From the NCBI GenBank assembly GCA_002796755.1, contig PHFE01000129.1, positions 693,710 through 757,709 on the forward strand: a stretch of 64,000 nucleotides of DNA. Direction: 5' to 3'. The notes under the pieces are model-generated. The model did no database searches, had not been told where the DNA came from, and was given only the letters and a program-made list of their open reading frames with translations. Below, one piece after another: positions 1 through 11,110 of this stretch. The first letter of the stretch is position 1, and the number at the start of each line of letters is the position of its first letter. The position numbers were made by a program, and so were the translations under genes. This DNA comes from Paracorniculantispora psalliotae (lineage: Eukaryota > Ascomycota > Sordariomycetes > Hypocreales > Cordycipitaceae).

Positions 1-2054
1 TGCTGCACTGGCGGCCCTACACGTAGGTCATAGTTATCAGCTGCAGCCTGCCAAAGGCTCGTCCTGTAGCAGAAGCACGATTCTCCGGGTGCAATATTGT
101 TAGCAATGGCCCCACGACTTATTTCAAAGATCAGCGGGCGCAGCTGAAGGCGATCCTGCGTAGGCGTGAACACGAGCTGTCGGGCGGCCAAGATGTCACT
201 TACCCGCTGCACGGCTCCCCCATCTGACCAGAAATGCCATGCATTTGCATGGCATAGGCGCACATTTGCTTCGGGATAAAGCTGACCGGAATTCGGATGT
301 TGCGCCGTGGACTCATCTACAACGCGGAGCGGAGTGCTTGTTACGGTTCGCCTGACAACACTCTACGACCTGCCATTAGGCGTTATGGCCTGCATTCATG
401 ACCTGCATTCATGGCCTGCACTCGTTTAGTCTCCGTCGCCTTTTTCGGTAGTAAAATCACTGGTCCTCAGATCGCTTGAGACCTGTGTATTATTACGTGC
501 CTCTTCTTACATATGGGAGTTCTGGATCGCATTCCGCCTCGACTCCGCTGATGAGCGTGGCGACTGTCTGGAAATCCGCGACGGCGACGATGCATCTGCA
601 TCTGTCGCATGCACGTAATCCCACCTCGTGATCCCCAGCATTGTCGGTCACCTAACAATCACCGGAGATTTCTCGCCAGAGCCAAGGCGTCCAGCCATCA
701 GTAGCATGGCAGCCACCAATCCGCCTTACACTAGTCCCTCGCCACAGAGATGTGCTGTTGACGGCCCAACGCCCAGCGTCTCGATCTAGCCGATGCATTC
801 GCAAGGTACGTATACATGCGCACAGACATGAAGTAGTGATGAGTAGTTGGCCGGTTCCCGACTCGGCGTCATTCTGTGATGCTTTTGCCAGATCCAGACG
901 CAACACCTAGGACGTGCCCTCGAGGAGAATCGCAGACATCCTCGCAGCTGCCTCACACCTTGTTCTCCCTTTCTCCTAAATTGATTCCCGGCTGTATTAA
1001 TTAGCGCCGAGCATCCTCTAGCAAGCACACCAAGTTTCTCGAAGAATCCTCCCGACTAGGGCATAGTCTGACGCCCCCGATTCCTTCGCATCAGCCATCA
1101 GCGGTCCTTTTGGGCGCCGCCTTTATCCAATTACATTATAGGATAAAAAGTTTCTCTTGTCCACCTACCTACTACTAAATTATGCCAGTAAGGCTAAAAT
1201 TGACAAGCCTCCTGAAATGGCGGAATTGGCCCACACAACCATGCGGCCCCAAGGAGACTTTTATGAAGACCTCTGCGGCCAACCCCCACAACGATGCGCT
1301 GTGAGGGCGGACAGGCACTCGCCCAATCGCCGAGATGCGCCTTACTCTGCCTCTTGGTTACTGAAAGATGAGGTGTCGAATGCAAGGCGCAGCAGGTACC
1401 ACCGTTTTTGCACATCGTGCGCAGCATAGCCATCTTCACAGAAATGTGTAGGGCCGGGCGTAGGGCATATTAGGCATTTTCTTGGTCCTACGCGTCGTTC
1501 TTAGTCTTGAGATGCCAATCAAGGTGATAACATTCACTATAATTTACATTTATGTCGACCAGCCAACAATAGGCATGAGTGAATGGAGGTGCAGTGCAGC
1601 CACGATCTGTGCCACGCTGTCCGCATCGCGGCCAATGAAATGAGATGCGTCTAACCTCTCCGCACACAATACGACCTATTAAGTCACTCTCTGCAGCCCT
1701 CTCACCTCGCCCTGTCACCCCCAGCTCGTCAATGTTCGGAAGAGGAAGGTGCTTGGGAGACAACTCCGAGCACCTAGCCCAGCCTTGCTTTGCTCGGAGC
1801 ATCCTTCATGTAGTCTCCGCCTTTGACAGTTCTAATATACAGGGCACAGAATGGCAGCCAAACAAAAGAGTTGAGTATTATATCCATATTTGCTAACCGC
1901 GCGCTGTAACCAGTCATCTGCCAACTCCCGTTAGGCAGTGGCTCTGCGCTGCCCATTACGCCCAACCATACCTATTTACACTCGGATATATTTTGTCAAT
2001 TCCGAATTACATGTGTTCCTTCCTGTCTAAGCTGATGTATTGGTGTCTAGAGAC
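1..2054. other. Intergenic region, no gene recognised
   Basis: I see no open frame with protein-like composition or a recognisable domain here. The only structure is a short imperfect direct repeat near 387-424, about three copies of a 13-bp unit (gcctgcattcatg-like). The right end is the 3' flank of the TPR gene that reads leftward. Confidence 0.6.
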
Positions 2055-3660
2055 CTAGCTGGAGCCTGTGTTGAGCTTCTTCAGACCCTCGGCCGCCTGC
2101 TTGGCTCCGTCGACAAATCCGAGCTTGTTGCTCATCTCGATACATTGCTCGTACTTTTTCCTGGCCACGCCAGTCTTGCCGAGCATGGCAGCCACATCAC
2201 CCCAGTTGCAAAGAGCGACGGCGCACGCCTCATCGCACTCCGGCGTGCGCTCGTCACCCTTTACGTCATTGCCGTGTATGTAGGCGTTTTTAGCCCAGTT
2301 TTCTGCGGCATCGAGGCATTCTGGCCGGGTCTTGGGCATTTCTGCCATCTCCAGGGCTTTGAGACCCTCGGATAGGGTGCCCGAAAGATATGACTCCGGA
2401 AGCTGCGCAAAGGAAGCGGCCAGGTTGTTCATGACGACGGCACGATGGCATGGTACCTCACACAGGCGGAGTGCTTGGAATAATAGCGGGATAGCCATGT
2501 GAAACTGCGATTTGCGCTCATAGTCTCGTCCGAGAGACTCCATTGCGCCGCCGACTTCAGTTGGAGTAAGCCAAGATTCCTCGCCAGGCTTTTTTCCGTC
2601 CGTTTGGCGACGCTTGAATTCTTTTAGGGTCGTCTCAACAGCCCATAGCAAGTATTCCGTTGCCTTTTCGGGCTTCAGAACATGTTCATCTCCATACACC
2701 TCTCCCAGTGCCACGGCAGTTTTAACGCATGTAGCGAGCAGTCGCTCTCGTTTGCGCCACAGCGTCTCGCGGGGTTTTGGCGGCTCTTCATCGGTCACCG
2801 CCGCTCCATTCTTGATAGGTGCTTTAGAGTCGGAGCCGCTGAGGTCTTTCGTATCGAGCACCTTTGAGGGATCGATGTAATAACCGTCTTTATCCACCTG
2901 CCCGTCCTCCACTGTCTTCTCCATCACCGTAATCCATTTCTGGCAGTCTGAAAATACCGATTCCAACACTTCGCCACAGGAAATGAAGTTTTCGAGCTTC
3001 TGAAGCCAAGCCGAAACCTGGATGCGAATGCCGAGTACTTCTTCCGAGAAGGGATCCAGCCCGATTTCGGTGCACTGCTGCATTGCCTTCTTGTAGTATC
3101 TCAGCGCCAGTTCAGGGTCGGGCTTGTAATAGCTATAGTATAGGGCTCGACGGAGAGTGTTGGCAACGGGTTCGGGGAATCTGCTAATCTTTTCGTTGTA
3201 AAACTGGATGTAGAAGCTTCTCAGCGCCACACCACCGATACCAAAAGTCAAGAGAAGCCTGCCATCACGATTAGTTTGCGTTCCAACTTCAGTCCAGTTC
3301 TAGGTTCATGGCTCACATTATGACGCCCAAAGCGGTCGTTCCTGGTGACTCTTTATAGGCTTGCTTTATACCCCTGGGACTCAATGCAAAGGCAAGGTTC
3401 TTCAAGCCAGCAAGCAGAGCGCGTCCAGCAAACTGACGAAACGTCACCTTTTGCGGCTTACTCGAAGGCGATTTTCTTTGCGCTGACTCGTCTGTGCTTG
3501 TTGATTGAAGTCTCCGCGATGTTGATGGCAGCGAAACGACGGCGCGAAGCTGCACGCTGGAGCTGCGTGTTGAGACATGGACGGACAGCAGCCCAGATGT
3601 CGCTTTTTGCAGGCATCCTCGCTGGATCGGTCTCAACGACGCGACAGCGAATACTGACAT
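2055..3660 (-). CDS. Mitochondrial inner-membrane TPR protein, Mgr3-like
   Basis: Two exons, 3317..3660 and 2055..3258, joined by a 58-nt intron (GTGAGC...CTAAT...CAG), give 515 residues. The start at 3660 (MSVFAVASLRP) opens an Arg/Ser-rich, acid-poor leader typical of a mitochondrial presequence. The splice restores one hydrophobic segment at about residues 109-126 (TALGVIMLLLTFGIGGVAL), which is split between the two exons. After it comes a long helical region with TPR-like repeats (YYKPDPELALRYYKKAMQQC and later helix pairs near KSQFHMAIPLLFQALRLCE). In yeast, Mgr3 is an adaptor of the i-AAA protease Yme1 in the inner membrane. The match to that family rests on architecture (presequence, one membrane segment, TPRs) and recalled similarity, so the exact orthology is inferred. 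It is transcribed divergently from the Dap1-like gene, with 259 bp between the starts. Confidence 0.8.
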
Positions 3661-3919
3661 GGTGAATTGATGGAATTGTCGCCGCGCTCGGGCTGGTGCG
3701 CTTCTCGTCGTCCGATGAAGATGGTTGTCCCTTTTTGCTGGCACCAAAAAGAATGACGCTGGCCAGCGACGGCTTTGGATTGGTCAGTGCGCAACCGGCA
3801 AGGAATTGCGGGCCGAGGACTGGATGGTGGGGGGACCTCCCTCGGCCGGCGCAATCGTCACGAGCTCAAATTGTACAAAACACATCGCAACGTCCCTGTA
3901 GCAGCTCAAATCTCATAAA
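3661..3919. promoter_or_regulatory. Divergent promoter between Mgr3-like and Dap1-like genes
   Basis: The two start codons face away from each other across 259 bp, so this segment must hold both promoters and 5' leaders. No clear TATA box is visible. The shared control region suggests possible co-expression, but that is inference. Confidence 0.5.
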
Positions 3920-4694
3920 ATGGCTGGAAAGTTCGAACCCAAGGAGCCTGTCAAGCTCAACCCCCCCAAGGACGACCCCATCACCCTCGAGGAGCTGTCC
4001 AAATGCAACGGTACGTCATGGAAAGCCCCGCGAACAAGCGTCGAACTTGCACGTGAGAATGGCAAAGTTGGACGGGTTCTAGATTGAATAACGGGATGGC
4101 ATGGGACTTGAATTGGGTTCAACCATAACTCGCAGAGATTCATTCTCCTGCCATGTACAGCTGAGCGCAGCCGAGCCTCTCAAGCCACCTCCAGACAAGC
4201 CTTGCTGACATGGTGTACCTCACAGGCGTGGACAGCGACAAGGTCTATGTCGCTATTAAGGTATAGTTAATTTTCTTCAAACTCAGTAATATACTAATAC
4301 ACGAGTACAGGGCAAGGTTTACGATGTAACTGGCAACGGCTCGTATTTGCCCGGCAAAGCTTACCACGGTACGTAACCTACGGTATTTTCAGCCCCGGCA
4401 GCAGATTTGAGGATCTTGGACAGTGCGCTTAGGGATCCCGCTGCAGATCAAATTTGGTGTAGGACTGGCCACTGTGCTTCGCTTGCTGACGTATCTTCAC
4501 GCAACCCTGCAGTCTTTACCGGCAAAGATGCCTCCCGCGCACTCGGCATGACCTCAACCAAGCCCGAGGATGCTGTTTCCGATTGGTCTACTTTGACAGA
4601 CAAGGAGAAGGGCGTTCTCGCTGACTGGGTGACCTTTTTCTCCAAGCGCTACAACATTGTCGGTGTTGTCGCCGGTGCGACGAACATGGACTAG
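3920..4694 (+). CDS. DAP1: Dap1/MAPR-family cytochrome b5-like heme-binding protein
   Basis: Four exons (3920..4010, 4226..4260, 4311..4368, 4513..4694) give 121 residues. The cytochrome b5-like MAPR fold covers residues 20-108: ITLEEL, then GKVYDVTGNGSYLPGKAYHV, then FTGKDASRAL. Tyr54 and Tyr60 align with the Tyr pair of PGRMC1, of which the second ligates heme iron. Known family members (yeast Dap1, PGRMC1) bind heme and support cytochrome P450 enzymes such as the sterol demethylase. There is no N-terminal membrane anchor, unlike human PGRMC1; short soluble-looking forms are common in filamentous fungi. The third intron (144 nt) is longer than the others here. Exon joins were chosen by reading frame, GT/AG ends and domain continuity. 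Confidence 0.9.
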
Positions 4695-6113
4695 GAACGC
4701 GGGGGCAGACTTTGAGGGATACCGCGCTCACCATGACGCAGTTTGAGAGTGATAAAGTCAGTGAGGAGAAATATGTATGTATTGCCAGCTAGCTTCCACT
4801 CTTGGATATTTCCACATTGTCTGCAGTAGAAGTGGATGGAACATTACAAAGATCCCAATTCGTTCAAAACCTTTCCTGTGCGTCAAACCGTATTACTTTT
4901 TATTAAAAATCAGGGTAAGGAAAGAGAAAACAGGCCCAGGAATCCCGAACGGCGAGCATCGCGTTCTAGCCCGTGAAAGAAGGTTGCCACCATGCACATC
5001 GGTGGGGGTCGACTCACATCCGTGATGTCTCGGGTAAAAGACTTGCAGGGTTCGAATAAACTAATAAAGAATAGAGGGCTCACTCACGTTGCGCAAAAAC
5101 GACCCAGCTACCGGGAAACCAGGACACAGCTTGATGGCCCCAGTTGGCCGCATACAGGGCTGTGGTGCACGGCCATACTGGGCTCTACACCACGCGAGAG
5201 GCTTCCATGTTGGCAGCAAGACAGTTTCTTCGCAAATGCCTCAAATTTATCCCATGGAGAAAATAGGTACCCAAATGCAAACGCCGCCCGCCAGCTTTCG
5301 GAACTGGGAGCGAGCATGTCTCACTGTAGAACTGCAGGGATTGTGTTAGTGGTGCAGCCACATTCGGACGACAATAGAGCATGAATTATGCAGGGAAGGA
5401 CTCATTCCTGCGCTAGTCGTTGGACTCGCCACTCTTTTCTTGGCAGAGCTGAAGGTCTGAGGTGTGCGCGGGTCAGAACAAGACTGCCAGGAGACTGTTG
5501 GGAGCGAATGCCGTCGCCTGGTGCAGGTCGTGCTTTAGGGATGCATCGGATATTTTGCAGCGCTTCAAAGAGGCCATACGTCATTCTGTGGTGCCGTTTC
5601 TGTGTTAATGACAGCGATTTCATGCAGGTCAGGTCCAGGCTTGTAGCGGAGTGACAGTCGACTGAATAATTTCATACGTGCGTACAACAAGCCGCATAAC
5701 AATATCGCGACATTAATCGCCCATTGGGGATGGTTGAAGATTAATAACTACACATTTTTGCATATCTAGTCAAAGAAATAGTCAAAGTCAATGGTAAGGT
5801 ATCCAATTTGTTTGTCAAAGAGAGCTTGTAGCTACCGTAGAACAACTTGAGCGAATGGAAGAAAAACAAACGACTAGCTAGAAGCAAAGCAAAACTGCTT
5901 TTTAAAATCACCATTATTACGTTATCAATCTTCATTCAATAACTTTTCATCATCATTTAGTAATCATCGCCTCAATGCAGCCGTAAAAGAAGTCATTAAA
6001 CCGACGCCAACCAAGGCTGATGTCGCCAAGGCTAGTCACCATTCGCTTGCATCAAGAGATTCAAATTATATCCCGGAAAACATCGCCAAACGAAGACGCA
6101 ATGTTGCCCATTA
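4695..6113. other. Intergenic region, no gene recognised
   Basis: I find no supported gene. AT-rich stretches occur near 5690-5960. Short open frames around 5.0-5.4 kb lack domain-like composition and are taken as chance. Confidence 0.55.
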
Positions 6114-6377
6114 CTAATGCTGCTGGCCCGCCTCGCGGACAAATGGGTCGCGGGAATCCTCTCCCTGGCGACTGGAGCCGGGGCCGCCATTGTCGGCCGC
6201 ATTGCCACTGACGACGCTGGCGCACATGTTGCAGAGACGCTCCTGGTACCAGCTGTTTCGCAGACGCTTGACGTTGCTGCACTCGTGGTTGGGGCGGTTG
6301 CGCGACTGGTGGCAGTAGGCTTGCAGGCTGAGGGCATTGTGCCCGCAGCTGAAGATGAACTCTTCATAATCACACAT
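6114..6377 (-). CDS. Small Cys/His-rich protein of unknown function
   Basis: An 87-residue frame starts MCDYEEFIFSCGHNALSLQ. It has regularly spaced Cys and His residues: C15-G-H17, Y-C-H near 28, NHEC near 37-41, and CNMC near 56-59, followed by a polar, probably disordered tail. I recall short proteins with a near-identical opening (MCDYEEF-x-FxCxH) in many Hypocreales genomes, where they are listed as hypothetical. The Cys/His pattern could bind zinc, but no named domain fits. The frame is open for 24 more codons upstream, but the chosen ATG starts the conserved part. No intron is needed. Confidence 0.65.
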   Translation of the reverse strand: MCDYEEFIFSCGHNALSLQAYCHQSRNRPNHECSNVKRLRNSWYQERLCNMCASVVSGNAADNGGPGSSRQGEDSRDPFVREAGQQH

Positions 6378-9300
6378 GATGACAAGAGTAGATGGAGTGA
6401 TGTTGCAAGAGATTATGCAGGGGCTTTGTTTTGCAGGCGGTTTTAGCACGAGCAGTGGGTTGATGCTAGTGCGTGCAGAGGAAGTTGCAAGAAGCAGTGT
6501 GGAGGAATAACACAGAAAGAAGAGTGGTGCTTGAATTGAGAGAGATGGAGAGTCACGAATGAAAAGTTCGAGGACAAGAGAACATCAGCCTTTTATATTT
6601 GAAAAGTGGCTTCTGCTACTCTTTCTTCTGGCAAATGGGAGTCTCCTGTTCCCTCTCGAGAAAACACGAGCCAGGAAAGACCTCACACCTTTACGCTGCC
6701 CTTTTGAGGGTACCCCGCAGATTCAATCTCGTACTTGTGTGTCTCTTTATTTTCATTTTATTCTTGACAAGTATACAGCTGAGGCGAGCGGTACTCGGGC
6801 CGTCCCCGCAAGAAGCAAAGACGTCGAGATGGCGGAGACATCTGCGCTAACGCTGTACTGCATGTCACTGGGTGCCCTGGGTTGCTTTCCTATTGGTAAA
6901 ATTAAATAAAAATTAAGATGGATAATCTTCAGCAGGCTAATTGCCGAATCTGGCCGAGTGCAGGTCGACAGTGCAGCATCGTACAGGAGGTGGAAGGGTG
7001 GGAGGCGGTAAATCGCCCGCTGTGGAGACGAGACGCCTCGACAGAACGAATACAGTAGAATAAGAATTAAAGAAAATAATTAAAAACGTGAAATAGTTGT
7101 CTATGAGCAGAGAAGCAAGACATTACCCCTACCCCTTCTCTTCGACCTGATATTGTACTCGACAGCACTCGCAGCTGTTTCGCAGCAGCCCGCTGCATGC
7201 AGGCCGTTGGAAGACGCGATCCGGTGCATTCATGTTGTGATACCTCGATAAATGACAGACAATTAAAAATAACACTTCCCTGAATTAGATGTTCAAAGGC
7301 AGCGTTTCCTTGAATCATCGCGGTCAGATACGTGACTCTGCCTTGACACGGTGCAGCAATTCACAGACAGGGCCTCGGGCTGCATCACTTGAGCGAGGGA
7401 GTACTGAGGGACGGACTACGCTCTCATTTCTTAAGCTAATGCACGGCGGCTTGCATGAATAGGAATCAGTTGAAGGAACAATAGGATGCAACTCATACGC
7501 CAGCGGGCCTAGGCTGGATCTACAACGCACCGCTGGTGGCAACCAGTGGCCGCGGTAAACTGCACCATCTTCCGCATGTGGGAACGACAGGGGGTTCTGG
7601 TTGAGATCGAGTCCTGGAGGATATGAAAAAAATGGATTTCGTCGCCGATTTGGTTGCATTTCCGTGGCGCCATGTTGCATGGAAAGCTCTTGCTGACGAG
7701 GCCGCTGGTATGAGACGTGAGATATTCTCTCCGCCGTCCACGCCAGAGTCTCAAAGAGGCAATTGAGATGACAGATTCTTTTTCTAGACGAAAATCCAAA
7801 CAAGGGTTCTACAGCTGCAAGCCACCTCAACTGACGCGTTCTGAGGCGCCCTGGTTAAGACATCAAGCCACAGGCCGTGCTCGATCAACAGAGCACGGAC
7901 TGCTGGATCCATGCTTGTGAAGAGACTCCGACGATTCGGAAATAAATTAAAAGTACAAGGGGCATGATGTGCAGATTCGCGTTATCCGGGGAAGAAAAAT
8001 GACGTGTAATATTGTGCCCCGCGACTGAAGACTTTGGTCAGTCTGTGTGCAGGGCTGGAGCCACCGGGCCAGGGAGAGTGGGAGACTGGGTGCGATCTAC
8101 GAAAATCTGCCAGGGTCGTGTTAATTTACAAATGTGCGCTCCCATGATTGTGGCTGGCTTATCAACAGTGCCAGCGTGACGAGCGGTGATGGAGTGGCGG
8201 TATGGACGCAGAGACCATGTCACACGAATCCCTGTGCGCATTACTAGTACAGCCCAGCCCAACTTTTGCTGGCAGTCCCTTTTTTTGCCCCTGAGGATCG
8301 ATGGGAGAATCTCACAAGAGCAGAGGGCGGAAATACACAAAAAAGCGTTATGCAAGTCATTAGCGGGAAACAGCAACAGCTAAATACGACGTTGAAAGGG
8401 GAAAGAGAAAAGGGGAGACACTTTGGAGTAGCCAGTTGAGCGTGAATCCTACTCTTCGTCTCAGTGACATGCAGCATTCGGAATTTTTCCTCACACACAC
8501 ACACGTCGAGCTCACGAGCATGGTGGGTGTTGGCATGCATGGCCTGTCGGAAGCGGCGCGTCTCAGCCCGCCCGCTAGAGGTGTCAACTTTACACTTGAC
8601 GAGCAAATGGGAGACCCTTGTCGCCACTCACCGTGGTTTCCCACACTGCAGGTCCTTATATCCTGAAGTCTTGTTGTTTTTCAACAAAATCTGGGAAATT
8701 TGTCAGCTTTCCTCTTCATTGGGCGCTGTGTCCATCGGTTACAGCCCTAGACGAAACGAGACCAGGAGAGGCCAGAAACACCAGGGAAATTAGTGACAAT
8801 TTCTGGACTTTTCGGCGGAAATATTGTGTTTTGTCAGTATAAGAAACGACAGGAAGGCTTGGGCCACAAAGTCGCAACAGAATGACTGACGGGTTTCAGG
8901 CTGGGGAGCAAGGCTCGCGATACAGCGATGGCGATCGATCTCGTACCCTGAGGAGCAAAGTTTTCTCCGCGACTACGGAAGAGACGAAATGGAATTCCGT
9001 GCCCGTCGTTGGAATTTCGCACAAGCGGTGGGATACCACTGCATCGAACCTTGGCTTGCGTGATGACAACGAGAAGAGGCAGGGCAACACCGTCGACAGG
9101 CAACACCCTGACAGGCGACACCCTCGACATTTTTTTCCGAGAAAGAGAAATTACAAAAAATCTTCACATTCATTTCAATGCCATATTTCTATGACGGAAG
9201 CAAAGTCACGTTATCGGATACTGGTCAACCCACACGCGGCCGCATCAACTCGTCGTGGGCTGTGCAACTGCACCATGACATGCGACAAAGGCATCCTTGA

Positions 9301-11110
9301 CCGGTCTCTTGCCGTGGATTGATGAGTCTACGGTGCAATAAACGAGCCATTTTACGTTATCCGGACCGGAAACGTGTCGCCATATCCATCACGGCGCCGG
9401 GCAAAGGAAGGCTGAGCACCGCCCAAGCGGCCCAGCGGTCGGCAGCGGCCCGTTATGCGGCCGACGACGCTAGGCTGGTTGCCTTGCGGGTTGCCTTGTG
9501 GTTCGCATTTCCGCCCAGAGCATGTGCAGAGGAGTTGGAAGACTTTGGGAAAGGCTTTAGGGTAGTTGAGAGAAAAGAGAATATTGGCATTTTGTAGATT
9601 TCCTACTGACCCGTCACTAATTTTCCTGTTTTCTCCTTTGCAAAGCGGCTGGCTGCTTGATTGCCTGCTGGAGCGCAAAGGCAACCAAGTTGCACAACAG
9701 CAAAAGGACAGCGCATCCTGCCCAAGTGCCACCGACAGCATTCGGATTGACAGCGAGGCTTGCCCAAAGCAATCTAAGCCATAGTTACACTAGCAAAGAA
9801 AAAAAAAAGCCATCGTCACAAAATCTGACTGCCGTGTACTACGTGGAAAGAGGGTTTTTGGCTGTGCTGGATGGGGAGTAAAAGCAGCGCCGCTTTACGA
9901 ATTGGCGCAACACTGCCCCCCGCGGGACAGGGGTGCGGAGGTTGCCGTTCAACGCCTCTCCACAGGACCACAGCGTCGGGTCGTGGGCTTGCAAAGAAAT
10001 TGGCATAGCACCGTCAGCAGGACAAATTGGTGAGCTGGTCAATAACGAGCGGGAAGAACGTTGGTGATGCCACTGTGAGGAGCGGTATATCAAAATGTGG
10101 CTGTGCTGCGCTGCAGCATGCATGAGGTTCCCTATTAGGCGATAACCCACCAAAAGGACATATGTGCTGTTCTCGTCGCAGCAATTCGCAACATTCACAT
10201 ATTGGGAGTTGAAACTCATTTGGATCTCGTACAATCGAGGCTCGCGCGGTAGTTTCGGCCAGCTCTGAAATCACTTGAATTGAACATCTCCGCGGCGGCC
10301 ACGACTCGCTCGTTGAATCGCGGCCTTGTTTCCCTATTAGCGTGCCGTGGGGGAGCAGCAGCAACAACGCAGTCGTGATGAAGAGCAACAAGCGACTGTT
10401 CCAAAAGGCATCTGAATCAGAAACGGACCAACTCCATCTCGATTAAACAGACCTTATCACCGCCCGCAGGAGGCTGTGCTGTGCTGCAGGTCGCCTGCTG
10501 CGCCCAGCTCGCACCTTGAAGCTCTCATCCGCTGCCAGTGCGCCTGGTCAGGCTCAACAGGGTGACGCTAAGAGTCTCTGATGCGCTGCTCCACTTGGCC
10601 GACGTCCCCAAAAGCGGCGGCCCGTTTCTGCCAGCTGCCAGCTTCCAACGCTTCGGTGCCGGTCGGCTGCCTGTTTTCTTTATTAGTTGGGCTGCTGCAC
10701 ATCATATCGGGCCCTTTTTTTTTTCTACCTCTCATCGGCATTGCGCCAAGTCTTATTGTACCAATATATATCAATACTTGATCCTACTTATAACGAACTT
10801 TTTTGCAGCCTTCTGTTACGACCTGTTTTAAGCGCCTTGTTTCTGCTTTCCAACCCGCGTTGTGCTGGACGCAACTCCAAGACCCGCCGCCATCACCGCC
10901 CAATCCGCACTGCTGCCTGTCACCCATTGCGCCCCTCACAAACGACGCGCGTATTGGTCTCTCGCGTCGCCACAGACGTTATTGCAGCGCGCACTCTCAT
11001 GCTGGCCTGCTTTAGCGCCATCTTGCGTCGTCTAGATCCAGATCTCGAGCCGAGCCCGCATCCACGCAGCCGCGGCATCGCACGCTACACTTGCGCCGTC
11101 ACATACGAGT
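6378..11110. other. 4.7-kb gene-poor region upstream of a C2H2 regulator
   Basis: No frame here has convincing coding character. The last few hundred bases (about 10.7-11.1 kb) are pyrimidine-rich and probably form the promoter and 5' leader of the zinc-finger gene. The region is not AT-rich overall, so it does not look like a RIP-mutated transposon. Long leaders or non-coding transcripts are common upstream of fungal regulators, but nothing here proves one. Confidence 0.5.
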
